DNA of 64,000 nt, taken from NCBI GenBank assembly GCA_965247055.1, contig CBDFGE010000006.1, positions 620,001 through 684,000 on the forward strand, read 5' to 3'. The notes beneath the pieces are model-generated. The model searched no databases. It worked only from the letters and a program-made list of their open reading frames with translations, and was not told where the DNA came from. The stretch is from CBDFGE01 sp965247055. GTDB lineage: Bacteria; Chloroflexota; Dehalococcoidia; Lucifugimonadales; JAGWBF01. This document shows positions 34,482-43,683 of the stretch, piece by piece. Position 1 is the first letter of the stretch; each line of letters starts with the position of its first letter. A program made the position numbers and the translations under genes.

Positions 34482-35086
34482 GAACCGCCTGTTCAAATAT
34501 CTCACGTTGTGCTGGTGTTATAGCGATGCCCAATCCCTCAAATCGACAGCCATCAAACGTGCACCGATCAAAGATAATGACTCCTGACAACCTTCGATTA
34601 GCAGCAATATCAATGAGTAGCACGTCAAGTCCCACGTCGAAGCGACTACCATGGACTTCGCAACTATCCGCAAACAAGATGACGGCAGGACCAACAAGTG
34701 TACAATTCTTAAAAATCCTATCCATGATTATCGGAGATGGACGACTAACGAGAGATGACACTACCAATATTTCCTTGGAGTATTGGTGCCGTGGCAGAGC
34801 AGGTGCCCCTAATGAAGGATGGGGCTCCACTGTGTCTTTAGTCTGTGGGGACAGACTCGTAGCCTTCCACGTCCTAACAAGCAGGCCAACCAGAACGATC
34901 GGGACAGCCGCCCATGTAACTATTGGTAGAACATCCAGAAAGGTACCTAGAATCCCCATGATGCCCTCTCTGGATTCATCCAGCCGTTCATTAACCCACG
35001 AAAGTCCTCGATCTTCTGCAAGTTTGTAGAAGCCGATAATAAGTAACCATGGCCACTTCTGGCCGATTCGCTTTGCCCACACCCCG
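34465..35086 (-). pseudogene. Passenger protein of copy 2, native start lost
   Basis: From GVWAKRIGQKWPWLL onward the sequence equals the 211-residue passenger of copy 1. The five residues before it and the promoter end are missing. An open frame continues into the neighbouring gene in antisense, which is fortuitous. Confidence 0.75.
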
Positions 35087-35090
35087 CTTT

Positions 35091-35849
35091 GTGACGAGCC
35101 GGTTGGTACTGGCGGTCTTGGTCGTGGCCCTGCTGGCTGGAGCGTCCATAGCGTACGCTGCGATCCGCTCCACAAGCGACCTCCCGGGCAGCTTCCTTGC
35201 CGTGGAGGCGACCTGGGGGCTAGCCATCCTGGATTCGGGAGACCAGCCTCTGGTGGGGCTGGACTTCGGCGAAGTGGTCCAGGGAGAAAGTGCCCTCCGC
35301 TCCTTCGTCGTTCGCAACGACGGCAACACCCGCACCAGGCTTGCGTTCCGTATCAGGACGGGAGATGCGACTACCATCGTCGAGCCGACGGGGAGATGTA
35401 GACTGCGGGTCCCTGACCGACCTGACGCACTGCAACGCGACTCGGCCCAGGGGACCGGAGCAGAGCTTCGCAGGGCCCACCACGAGTTCCATGAGCGCCT
35501 GGGGACCATCGACAGCCCGGAGAAAGAGACCAAACACGACGAATTTCACAAGGCCCTGGAAGAGAGAGTACGCCTCCTCGCCGAAGGGCCGGTACCCTCA
35601 CGCCCCATTCGCTCACAGGGGGCGGTGGGACAGCTCATCGAGATGACCGGCGTGGCCAGCTTCTGCATCGTGGTGGCGCCCCATCGCTCCGGTGGGCATA
35701 TCGTGCTGGCGCCGGGGATGAAGGTACCGGTGGCCGTCAGGTTGAACGCGAGTCCGGACGTCTCACTTGAGCGCCACAACTTCACAATCCTGGCCGATGC
35801 TCACGACCTGGCCGAGCAGACCGACGTCAACGCTCCCCCAGAGAGATAA
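35091..35849 (+). CDS. Secreted or membrane-anchored protein of unknown function, 5' flank replaced by an IS
   Basis: 252 residues from the GTG at 35091: TSRLVLAVLVVALLAGASIA then YAAIRSTSDLPGSFLAVEA. This is a signal sequence followed by a motif (LPGSFLAVE) that recurs in the next protein as VPGSFLAVA. A middle segment (LDFGEVVQGESALRSFVVRN then DGNTRTRLAFRI) looks like an immunoglobulin-like beta domain; a helical insertion and VASFCIVVAPHRSGG follow. The IS1595-like copy ends 4 bases upstream, so the native promoter and ribosome site are gone. An in-frame ATG at 35049 inside the element would add MATSGRFALPTP. Confidence 0.7.
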   Translation: MTSRLVLAVLVVALLAGASIAYAAIRSTSDLPGSFLAVEATWGLAILDSGDQPLVGLDFGEVVQGESALRSFVVRNDGNTRTRLAFRIRTGDATTIVEPTGRCRLRVPDRPDALQRDSAQGTGAELRRAHHEFHERLGTIDSPEKETKHDEFHKALEERVRLLAEGPVPSRPIRSQGAVGQLIEMTGVASFCIVVAPHRSGGHIVLAPGMKVPVAVRLNASPDVSLERHNFTILADAHDLAEQTDVNAPPER

Positions 35850-35852
35850 CCT

Positions 35853-36203
35853 TTGGGCCGAACAGTAGCAGTGGCCGTCGCCGGCGCGCTTATTGCGGCC
35901 CTCGTATTGACCTCTATCGTCGGCGCCTCCGTCCGGCACACCGGTGAGGTTCCCGGTAGCTTTCTTGCCGTCGCATCGAGCCAGGAAAGCACGGGGAGTC
36001 GGACGGTGGATCTATCGGTGCTCGACCTGAACGGCGACGGGTTCATCGACCCGAACGACCTGAAGGCAGTGGTGGCCTCTCTGGGCTCGCGGATCGAAGA
36101 CCGCCTCGCATCGGACGTCAATCGCGACGGCGTGGTGGACGTGCTGGACCTGGCTATCGTCGGGATGAGCTACGGAGCGGCCGTGGACCGCGGGGAGCTG
36201 TAA
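35853..36203 (+). CDS. Small secreted dockerin-type protein
   Basis: 116 residues. Signal peptide (TVAVAVAGALIAALVLTSIV), then the VPGSFLAVA motif shared with the upstream protein, then two dockerin type I Ca2+-binding loops: DLNGDGFIDPNDLKAVVASL and DVNRDGVVDVLDLAIVGMSY. The start is TTG, 3 bases after the upstream stop, so the two genes are coupled. No cohesin is seen. Outside cellulosomes, such dockerins serve in Ca2+-dependent assembly of surface proteins. Confidence 0.85.
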   Translation: MGRTVAVAVAGALIAALVLTSIVGASVRHTGEVPGSFLAVASSQESTGSRTVDLSVLDLNGDGFIDPNDLKAVVASLGSRIEDRLASDVNRDGVVDVLDLAIVGMSYGAAVDRGEL

Positions 36204-36236
36204 TCCGGCCTGGAAGGGCTGCATGCCCCTCCTCCC

Positions 36237-36647
36237 CTAATCCAGCGGCTTGAAATAGGGGACCGTTATCCCCTCGGTGGCGTGGATGAAGGTGACCTCC
36301 ACCGGCATGCCGATTACCACGTCGGCGGGGCGGGTCTCCACCAGGTTTGTGAACATCCTGACCCCCTCCTCCAGCTCCACCAGGGCCACCACGTAAGGCA
36401 CCTCGTCGGCAAAGCCCATGCTACGGTTCTGGTAGGTCACCGTGAAGGTCCAGACCGTGCCCCTGCCCGAGGACTTTACCCACGCGATGTCGGCGCTCCA
36501 GCAGCTGGCACAGATGCCCCGGGGGTAGAACTGGTACTCCCCACAGCTATGGCACCTCTGTATAAGCAGCTCCCCCCGGCGGCACGCCTCCCAGAAGGGC
36601 CTCGTCTCTCCTGATATGGTGGGCAGCGGCTTCTTCCATTCGGCCAT
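36237..36647 (-). CDS. DUF35 (OB-fold, zinc-ribbon) acyl-CoA-associated protein
   Basis: 136 residues. An N-terminal helix, a rubredoxin-like zinc ribbon (QRCHSCGEYQFYPRGICASC, four Cys) and a C-terminal OB fold (GTVWTFTVTYQNRS...VPYVVALVELEEGVRMFTNL). DUF35 proteins bind CoA thioesters and form complexes with thiolase-like partners. The gene starts 3 bases after the stop of such a partner. ATG at 36647 is preferred because the long upstream extension has no homology. Confidence 0.92.
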   Translation of the reverse strand: MAEWKKPLPTISGETRPFWEACRRGELLIQRCHSCGEYQFYPRGICASCWSADIAWVKSSGRGTVWTFTVTYQNRSMGFADEVPYVVALVELEEGVRMFTNLVETRPADVVIGMPVEVTFIHATEGITVPYFKPLD

Positions 36648-36649
36648 GC

Positions 36650-37831
36650 CTAGTCCCTCCCGAGGATAATGGTGCCGCCGCTGTGCCGGGAGGCCAGGCC
36701 CCCTCCCGTGGCGTGGCACAGGGCTATCTTGCAGTCCGGCACCTGGCGGGGCGTGCCCTCGAAATCGTGGCGGAGCTGGCGGGTCGCCTCCAGCAGCAGG
36801 AAGATGCCCCGCATGCCGGGATGGTTCGAGGAGAGTCCCCCACCGTCGGTATTAACGGGCAACTCGCCCCCGATCTGCAGGCGCCCCCCAGAAACGAAAT
36901 CGCCCCCCTCGCCCTTATTGCAGAAGCCCAGGTCTTCGAGAGTCACCACCACGGTTATGGTAAAGGCGTCGTAGATCATGGCCATATCTATGTCCCGATG
37001 GGTAACCCCGGCCATGGCGAAAGCTGGCTCCCCGCTCTGCCTTGCGGCGATATGCACCAGGTCCCGCCGGCCGGCGCCCTGGTGGGCCACGGCCTCGCCG
37101 ACCCCCAGTATCCACACGGGCCGCTGCCTGCAGCTCCTCGCCACCTCGGGGGAGGCAACCACCACCGCCCCGCCTCCATCGGTAATGACGCAGCAGTCGA
37201 GCAGGTGCAGGGGCGATGAGACCACGCGGGAGGTGACCACGTCCTCAATCTCTATCGGGTCGCGGAACTGGGCGTGGGGGTTCATCGAGGCATGCCTGCG
37301 CATGGCGACGGCCACCTCCGCGAGCTGCTCAGGCCTGGTGCCATACAGGTGCATGTGCCGCTGGGCCACCATGGCGTAAAGGCCCACCGTCGTGAGGCCG
37401 TATAGCTCCTCAAAGCTGTCCGGGGAGGGTTCCAGCACAGGATGGCCGTACCGGTCAACGCCTCCGGTGCCCACCGATATACGCTGGGAGCGGGCCAGCG
37501 TGCTGTAGGTGATCAGGGCGCAGTTCATCCGTCCGGCGGCTATGGCCGCCAGTGCGTGGGAGAGGTGGAACTCGAAGGAGGCGCCACCCACCGAGGTGTT
37601 GTCGACGTAGCTGGGATACATGTTCAGATAGTCCGCCAGGCTGAGGGCGCTTAGCCTGGCGGACATGGAGGACGTAAAAAGACCGTCCACGTCCTTCTTG
37701 GACAGGCCGGCGTCTTCGAGCGCCCGGGCGGCGCTCTCCCCCTGGACCTGGAGCTCGCTTTTGTCCGGAGCGTACCTGGTGGGATGCTCGTATACGCCCA
37801 CGATAGCGGCGGCGCGTCTAAGGTCTACCAT
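36650..37831 (-). CDS. Thiolase-fold protein lacking the nucleophilic Cys (Ltp2/aldolase-like)
   Basis: 393 residues, SCP2-type thiolase fold. Where thiolases have the acyl-accepting Cys, this one reads VGGASFEFHLSHALAAIAAG, with no Cys. Conserved are MIYDAFTITVVVTLEDLGFC and NTDGGGLSSNHPG, as in Ltp2-type enzymes whose Tyr residues drive a retro-aldol cleavage of acyl-CoA side chains. With the adjacent DUF35 protein it matches the Ltp2-DUF35 aldolase pair of actinobacterial steroid breakdown. The role here is inferred; it may cleave or form other branched 3-hydroxyacyl-CoAs. Confidence 0.85.
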   Translation of the reverse strand: MVDLRRAAAIVGVYEHPTRYAPDKSELQVQGESAARALEDAGLSKKDVDGLFTSSMSARLSALSLADYLNMYPSYVDNTSVGGASFEFHLSHALAAIAAGRMNCALITYSTLARSQRISVGTGGVDRYGHPVLEPSPDSFEELYGLTTVGLYAMVAQRHMHLYGTRPEQLAEVAVAMRRHASMNPHAQFRDPIEIEDVVTSRVVSSPLHLLDCCVITDGGGAVVVASPEVARSCRQRPVWILGVGEAVAHQGAGRRDLVHIAARQSGEPAFAMAGVTHRDIDMAMIYDAFTITVVVTLEDLGFCNKGEGGDFVSGGRLQIGGELPVNTDGGGLSSNHPGMRGIFLLLEATRQLRHDFEGTPRQVPDCKIALCHATGGGLASRHSGGTIILGRD

Positions 37832-37871
37832 GGGCTCCTCCCAGAGCGAGAGCTATCACCAGGGGCAGTGC

Positions 37872-40799
37872 CTATCCGTCGCCGGTCGCGGCCGCGACCC
37901 CGTGCTGGACCCCGTCCAGCACGTTCCGCAGATACTGCCCCGTGAACGTTCCCTCGGACCGCATCACGTCCTCGGGGGTGCCGGTGGCGATGACGTAGCC
38001 GCCCTTGTCCCCGGCTCCCGGGCCCAGGTCGATGATCCAGTCGGCGTTCTTTATCATGTCCAAATGGTGCTCGATGAGCACCACGGAATTGCCCGCGTCC
38101 ACCAGACGGTGGAGCACCTTGAGCAGGGCGGCACAATCCTCGAAGGAGAGGCCCGTGGTGGGCTCGTCCAGTATGTACAACGTGTTGCCCGTGGCCCTGC
38201 GGGAGAGCTCCGTGGAGAGCTTTACCCGCTGGGCCTCGCCACCGGAGAGGGTGGTGGCCGGCTGGCCCAGCCGGATGTACCCCAACCCCACGTCCCTCAT
38301 GGTCTCCAGCTTGGCCCGTATCTTGGGGAAGTTCGAGAAGAACTCCAGCGCCTGGTCGACGGTCATGTCCAGCACGGCGGCGATACTTTTCTCCTTGAGG
38401 GTTACCTCCATCGCCTCCCGGTTGTAGCGTTGTCCTTTGCACACTTCACAGGGCACCGTCACGTCGGGCAGGAACTGCATCTCTATCTGGATATACCCCT
38501 CCCCCTGGCATGCCTCGCAACGGCCACCTCGGACGTTGAAGGAGAACCGCCCCGGCGCGTAGCCGCGCATCCTGGCCTCGGGGAGGGTGGAGTATAGCTC
38601 CCGGATGGGGGTAAACGTCCCTGTGTAGGTGGCGGGGTTGCTGCGAGGCGTCCGCCCGATGGGCGACTGGTCTATGTTGACCACTTTGTCTGTATGCTCA
38701 ACCCCCAGTATGGCATCGTGGAGTCCCGGCCGGTCCTTGCCTCTGTAAAGCATCTGCGCCAGTTTCTTGAACAGGATTTCGTACACCAGGGTGCTCTTGC
38801 CGGAGCCGGAGACGCCGGTGACGCAGACCAGGAGCCCCAGCGGTATGGCGACGTCCATTCCCTTCAGGTTGTTCTCTCTCGCCCCCTTTATCACCAGCTC
38901 CTTGGCGTTGACGTGGCGACGGCCCAGGGGGGTCGGGATCCTCTTCCGCCCGCTGAGATATTGGCCGGTGACAGAGCCGGGGCAATCCATCACATCCTGC
39001 ATGCTGCCGGTGACCACCACGTGTCCGCCGTGCTCTCCGGCACCGGGGCCCATGTCCACAATGTAGTCGGCCGCACGCATCACAGCCTCGTCGTGCTCCA
39101 CAACTACTACCGTGTTGCCCAACTCCCGGAGGTTCTTCAGGGTCTCGATGAGCCGGCCGTTGTCCACGGGGTGAAGGCCCACGGTGGGCTCGTCACACAC
39201 GTAGAGGACGCCGGTAAGTCCAGAGCCTATCTGGGTCGCGAGCCGTATGCGCTGGGCTTCGCCCCCGGAGAGGGTCCGCGCGGTACGGCCCAGGGTGAGG
39301 TAGTCCAACCCAACGTCCACCAGGAACTTCAGCCGCGCCTCGATCTCCTTCAGTATCTGCCTCGCTATAGTGGCCTCCCTGGGAGACAGGACCAACTGTC
39401 CGCCGCCCTCCGCTGTACTACCGTCTGCGGAAGGGCCCTCCTCAGCAAGCCGTCGAGCCCATTCCAGGGCGTTATCTATGGTCTGGGCACACAGCTCCAT
39501 GATACCCATGCCACAGACCCGGACGGCCAGTGCCTCCGGCCGCAGCCGCCTACCCTCGCACGGGGTGCACGGCCGAGCGGCCATGCACCGCTCGATCTCG
39601 CCCCGGATGTAGTCGGACTCGGTCTCCTTGTGCCGCCGCTCCAGATTTGGGATCACCCCTTCGAAGTTGGTCTCCCAGCTATACTCATGGCCAACGTGGG
39701 TCCGGTGGCGCATGGTCACGGCCTCGCCTTTGTTCCCGTAGAGCAGAAGCCTCAGGGCCCAGTCGGGGACGTCCTTCACAGGGACTTTGGTAGAGAACCC
39801 GTAAGCTCTGGCCACGGACTCGATCAGGCTGCGGTACCAGCCGCTGGAGGGGCCCGAGCGGACCCAGGGAACTATGGCCCCCTCCCCCAGGGAGAGGTTC
39901 TTGTTGGGCACGACAAGGTCGGGGGCTACTTCGAGCTTGAATCCCAGCCCGGTGCACGCTGTACAGGCCCCATGGGGGCTGTTGAAACTGAAGGTCCGGG
40001 GCTCTATCTCGGGCAGGCTGACCCCGCAATGTACGCACGCAAAATGCTCCGAGAACACCAGCTCCTCCCCATCCTGTACGTCCACCAGGGCCACGCCGCC
40101 GCCATGACTGAGGGCGGTCTCGACGGAATCGGCGACGCGAATGCGCTCCATGTCCTCATCGACGACCAGCCTATCTACCACGATCTCTATGTAGTGCCAC
40201 TTCTGCCTGTTCAACGCCAGGTCACCCATCTCGTCCAGCTGATGGATGACGCCATTGGCCCTCACCCGCACGAAGCCTGCCCGCCGGGCCTCGTCGAACA
40301 CTTCCTTGTGCTCCCCTTTACGGCGGCGTACCTTGGGGGCCATTATCATGATCCGGCTCCCTCGGGGCAGGGCCAGGATGGAGTCCACGATCTGCTGCAC
40401 GGTCTGCTTGGCCACGGCCCTGCCGCACCGAGGGCAGTGGGGGTGGCCCACCCGGGCGAAGAGGAGACGCAAGTAGTCGTAAACCTCGGTCACGGTGCCC
40501 ACAGTGGACCTGGGGTTGTGGGAGACGCCCTTCTGGTCTATGGAGATGGCCGGGGAGAGACCTTCGATGTACTCTACGTCAGGCTTCTCCATGCGGCCCA
40601 AAAACTGGCGGGCGTAGGCGGAAAGGGACTCGACATACCGCCGCTGTCCTTCGGCGTAGATGGTATCAAAGGCGAGGGAGCTCTTGCCCGAGCCGGAAAC
40701 TCCGGTGATCACCACCAGCTTTTCCCGGGGAATGGTCACGTCGATGTTCTTCAGGTTGTGCTCGCGCGCTCCCTTGACGTGTATGTGCTCCTGGGGCAT
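37872..40799 (-). CDS. uvrA: Excinuclease ABC subunit A
   Basis: 975 residues; the damage-recognition ATPase of nucleotide excision repair. Two ABC modules: Walker A GVSGSGKSSLAFD and GVSGSGKSTLVYE, two LSGGEAQR signatures, and zinc modules (CVHCGVSLPE region; CEACQGEGYIQIE...CEVCKG). UvrB-interaction and insertion domains are in place. A short acidic insertion (PSADGSTAEGGG) stands before signature 1. The ATG at 40799 is preferred to an upstream TTG. No uvrB or uvrC is in the window. Confidence 0.96.
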   Translation of the reverse strand: MPQEHIHVKGAREHNLKNIDVTIPREKLVVITGVSGSGKSSLAFDTIYAEGQRRYVESLSAYARQFLGRMEKPDVEYIEGLSPAISIDQKGVSHNPRSTVGTVTEVYDYLRLLFARVGHPHCPRCGRAVAKQTVQQIVDSILALPRGSRIMIMAPKVRRRKGEHKEVFDEARRAGFVRVRANGVIHQLDEMGDLALNRQKWHYIEIVVDRLVVDEDMERIRVADSVETALSHGGGVALVDVQDGEELVFSEHFACVHCGVSLPEIEPRTFSFNSPHGACTACTGLGFKLEVAPDLVVPNKNLSLGEGAIVPWVRSGPSSGWYRSLIESVARAYGFSTKVPVKDVPDWALRLLLYGNKGEAVTMRHRTHVGHEYSWETNFEGVIPNLERRHKETESDYIRGEIERCMAARPCTPCEGRRLRPEALAVRVCGMGIMELCAQTIDNALEWARRLAEEGPSADGSTAEGGGQLVLSPREATIARQILKEIEARLKFLVDVGLDYLTLGRTARTLSGGEAQRIRLATQIGSGLTGVLYVCDEPTVGLHPVDNGRLIETLKNLRELGNTVVVVEHDEAVMRAADYIVDMGPGAGEHGGHVVVTGSMQDVMDCPGSVTGQYLSGRKRIPTPLGRRHVNAKELVIKGARENNLKGMDVAIPLGLLVCVTGVSGSGKSTLVYEILFKKLAQMLYRGKDRPGLHDAILGVEHTDKVVNIDQSPIGRTPRSNPATYTGTFTPIRELYSTLPEARMRGYAPGRFSFNVRGGRCEACQGEGYIQIEMQFLPDVTVPCEVCKGQRYNREAMEVTLKEKSIAAVLDMTVDQALEFFSNFPKIRAKLETMRDVGLGYIRLGQPATTLSGGEAQRVKLSTELSRRATGNTLYILDEPTTGLSFEDCAALLKVLHRLVDAGNSVVLIEHHLDMIKNADWIIDLGPGAGDKGGYVIATGTPEDVMRSEGTFTGQYLRNVLDGVQHGVAAATGDG

Positions 40800-40873
40800 C
40801 CGTCCCAACCTCTGTAAGGGTATTAACCTTCATTTTAGCACTGTTGCGAGTGTCGTGGCGGTGTGCCCTGGGA

Positions 40874-41305
40874 TCACTCCAGCTCTACCAGGGGGTCGTC
40901 AGTGCCCACCTGCTGCAGGGGCTGGACGTGCACCACCTTGACCACCCCGCCACCTGGTGTACGTATGCTCTGCTCCATCTTCATGGCCTCCACCACGCAC
41001 ACTTCCTGGCCCGGAACCACGGGGTCCCCGGGCCTGACGTTGACGGCCATGATGCGGCCGGGCATGGGTGAGCGGATCACCTTCTCCGAGACCTTGGCCT
41101 GGAATGGCCTGTCTATGGTAAGCCCAGAGGTCGCAGGAGGGGTGAATCCTCCGCCAGTGGCTTGGAGGGCCCTGGGGAGGCCTTCCACCTCTACATAGAA
41201 GGTCTCTCCTTCGACGTTGACCCTGACCGGGCTGGTGGTAAGGTCCTCCACCTCGACGGTATACCACCGCTCCCCAACCTGCACCCGGACCCTCCTCACC
41301 GGCAA
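40874..41305 (-). CDS. Biotin carboxyl carrier protein
   Basis: 143 residues. A beta-strand N-terminus, a Pro/Ala linker and a C-terminal biotinyl domain (SPMPGRIMAVNVRPGDPV) with the biotinylated Lys in VVEAMKMEQ. It follows and overlaps the biotin carboxylase by 10 bases, so the two subunits are made together. The carboxyltransferase subunit is not in the window. The product may be acetyl-, propionyl- or pyruvate carboxylase. Confidence 0.93.
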   Translation of the reverse strand: MPVRRVRVQVGERWYTVEVEDLTTSPVRVNVEGETFYVEVEGLPRALQATGGGFTPPATSGLTIDRPFQAKVSEKVIRSPMPGRIMAVNVRPGDPVVPGQEVCVVEAMKMEQSIRTPGGGVVKVVHVQPLQQVGTDDPLVELE

Positions 41306-42843
41306 CCTCTACCCCCTAGGACTCGCGTGAGCATCTGATGCCTTCGACCGTGGAGCTTCCAGGGGCTTCCCTTACCCGGGACGGCGGGCGAACGCCCACG
41401 ATTCCCGTTCATACTAAACAGCAGGGCAACGCCGATGGCGGCCGCCAGCTCTTTCCCGCCCTGGCCATCCCCTCGGGCCGAGTGCAGTTCAGGGCCGTTG
41501 GCTCCCCTGGCGGCGCCTATGGCGGACAGGGTGCCGGTATGATAGGTACTGTCGACGAAGGTGGGATGGGTCAGCACGCTCTTGAGGGACGAAATGTTGG
41601 TTTTTACGCCCTCGATGCGGAACATATCCAGGGCCCCGAGCAGGCGCCTGCGCGCCTCCTCACGGGTCTCTCCCCAACAGATCAGCTTCGCCATCAGGGA
41701 CTCGTAGTACGTCGTCACCTCGTAACCGGGAAACAGGCCGCTATCCACCCGTATGTGCCGGCCTGTAGGCTGGTGAACCTGGTTGACGACGCCGGCCGAA
41801 GGGACGAAGGTCTCCGGGTCCTCGGGGTAGATACGTGCTTCTATCGCGTGCCCCCGGGACCGGAGCTCCACCTGTGCGAACGGTAGCCGCTCCCCGGCCG
41901 CGACCCGAAGCTGGAGCTCCACCAGGTCCAGGCCCGTTACCATCTCCGTCACCGGGTGCTCCACCTGGATACGGGTGTTCATCTCCAGAAAGTACATCTC
42001 CCCATCCGGAGATACCAGGAACTCCATAGTCCCAGCGTTGGTGTATCCGATGTACTTTCCCAGCTTTAGCGCGTAGCCCCACAGTCGCGAGCGCTGCTCG
42101 GGAGCCAGCTTCATGGCCGGACTCTCCTCCAGCAGCTTCTGGTTTCTACGCTGTATCGAGCAGTCTCGTTCGAAGATGTGGACCAGGTTGCCAAGCTCGT
42201 CACCCAGGACCTGGACCTCTATGTGGGAGGCGCCCTTCATATAGCGCTCAAAATACAGGTTCGAGCTGCCGAAGGCGTTGCCGGCCAGGGACCTCAGCTG
42301 CTGAACGACAGACTTTAGCTCGTCCGGGGAGTTTATGATCTGTATGCCGATACCGCCTCCACCCTGGCTCGCCTTCACCATCAATGGGAACCCCAGTTCC
42401 CGGGCAGCGGCGGAGGCGCCATCGTCCTCCACAACGGCCTCGGTGCCGGGCAAGACGGGCACACCGGCTTCCCGAGCGGTCCCCCGGGCCCTTACCTTGT
42501 CGCCCATCTTCTCCATAACCTCCGGGGAGGGACCGATAAAGCGGACCCCAGCTTCCCGGCACGCCCTTGCGAAGTCGGGATTCTCGGCGAGAAAGCCATA
42601 TCCAGGGTGAATGGCCTCGGCACCCGACTTCAAGGCCACCTCGATTATCCGGGACATGTTAAGGTAGCTTTCCTTGGGAGAGGCGGGACCCAATGGATAG
42701 GCCTCCTCAGCCATCCCTACGTGGAGGCCCTTCTGGTCCGCCTCGGACCAGACCGCCACCGTCTTGATGCCCATCTTCTGACAGGCACGTATGATCCGGC
42801 AGGCTATTTCCCCGCGATTGGCTACCAACACCTTTCGAAACAC
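41296..42843 (-). CDS. Biotin carboxylase subunit
   Basis: 515 residues. ATP-grasp enzyme: VLVANRGEIACRIIRACQK, the glycine loop KASQGGGGIG, IFERDCSIQRRNQKL, EMNTRIQVEHPVTEMV and a C-terminal domain. The GTG at 42843 is chosen because GAGGAG precedes it and homology starts at VFRKVLVANRG. The last 40 residues after ELAAAIGVALLFSMN are basic and of no family, an extension beyond the usual end. It works with the BCCP downstream. Confidence 0.93.
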   Translation of the reverse strand: MFRKVLVANRGEIACRIIRACQKMGIKTVAVWSEADQKGLHVGMAEEAYPLGPASPKESYLNMSRIIEVALKSGAEAIHPGYGFLAENPDFARACREAGVRFIGPSPEVMEKMGDKVRARGTAREAGVPVLPGTEAVVEDDGASAAARELGFPLMVKASQGGGGIGIQIINSPDELKSVVQQLRSLAGNAFGSSNLYFERYMKGASHIEVQVLGDELGNLVHIFERDCSIQRRNQKLLEESPAMKLAPEQRSRLWGYALKLGKYIGYTNAGTMEFLVSPDGEMYFLEMNTRIQVEHPVTEMVTGLDLVELQLRVAAGERLPFAQVELRSRGHAIEARIYPEDPETFVPSAGVVNQVHQPTGRHIRVDSGLFPGYEVTTYYESLMAKLICWGETREEARRRLLGALDMFRIEGVKTNISSLKSVLTHPTFVDSTYHTGTLSAIGAARGANGPELHSARGDGQGGKELAAAIGVALLFSMNGNRGRSPAVPGKGSPWKLHGRRHQMLTRVLGGRGCR

Positions 42844-42892
42844 TACACGCTCCTCAAGGTCCCGCCACCCGGAAAGACGTTGCACCGCGCCG

Positions 42893-43678
42893 TCATACAT
42901 GTACCCCAGACCGCGGGGAGCGCCCTAGGTGCTCGATGAACTTTTTGGACCGGATTTCCCGGTCGAGCCAGTAGTCCAGCGTAGCCGATAGGAGACCCTT
43001 GAGCTCCGCCGCCAGGCCATTACTTACCCGTAGCCCGACGGGTTCCACCCTCACCGCCCTGTCGAAATAGCGCAGCACCTTGAGGGCCTGCACCGACAGG
43101 GACATCACCCGGGCGCCGGTCGGTGTGCACCGTAGGCACATGGTGCCTCCCATCTCCGGGCTGAAAAGGTGTTCGCCCGGGGAGAGGCCGGACCCGCATT
43201 CCACGCACCGGTACAGGTGGGGCATAACCCCCGAGCATCTTAGGAGGTGGAGCTCGAAGCATCGAAGGGCCAGCTCCTCCTCGGGTGATCGGTCCAGCGT
43301 GCGCAGCGTGTCACAGGCGAGGGCGTACAGCTGGGGGCTGGCGCTGCCCTCCACGCCGAAGCCGTCCACCAGCTCAGCCACGTAGATTCCCCTGGACACA
43401 CCCTCCAGGCTATTCTTCAAAGAGGCGAAACCCTCCAGCATCTGGGCCTGGGTAACAGTGTCCATCCCCTGGTTCCGGGCGCTGGCCAGCGACAGCGCCA
43501 CCCTGCTGAGGGGTTGCAGGTGGCCCCCGAGCTTACTGGTGGACTTGCGTACCCCGCGGACCGCCGCCCTCAGTTTACCCACGTCTCTGGAATACAGGGT
43601 AACGATGCTGCCGGCCTCGCCCAGCGGGGAGGTCTTCAGGACCAGGGCCTCGGTACGGTAGGTTCTTGGCCGCGACAT
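42893..43678 (-). CDS. recO: DNA repair protein RecO
   Basis: 261 residues. N-terminal OB fold (RTEALVLKTSPLGEAGSIVT), a helical domain and a zinc finger with CVECG...CLRC, typical of the RecO mediator that loads RecA with RecR. The start is 5 bases after recR ends, so the two are cotranscribed. Confidence 0.92.
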   Translation of the reverse strand: MSRPRTYRTEALVLKTSPLGEAGSIVTLYSRDVGKLRAAVRGVRKSTSKLGGHLQPLSRVALSLASARNQGMDTVTQAQMLEGFASLKNSLEGVSRGIYVAELVDGFGVEGSASPQLYALACDTLRTLDRSPEEELALRCFELHLLRCSGVMPHLYRCVECGSGLSPGEHLFSPEMGGTMCLRCTPTGARVMSLSVQALKVLRYFDRAVRVEPVGLRVSNGLAAELKGLLSATLDYWLDREIRSKKFIEHLGRSPRSGVHV

Positions 43679-43683
43679 AGCCT

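Larger units (their letters stand above)
33392..35086 (+). mobile_element. IS1595-like element, copy 2, inverted, one end missing
   Basis: Inverted relative to copy 1. The transposase-side end (CGAGATTGTATATTTGACAC at 33392) is intact. The passenger-side end stops at 35086 and lacks the last 57 bases of copy 1, including the terminal repeat. It joins directly to the start of a secreted-protein gene. Confidence 0.9.

Noticed and set aside
38694..40817. A 707-codon open frame antisense to uvrA
   Set aside because: Its frame mirrors codon bias of uvrA on the other strand; the protein is low in hydrophobic order and has no motif. uvrA is unmistakable.
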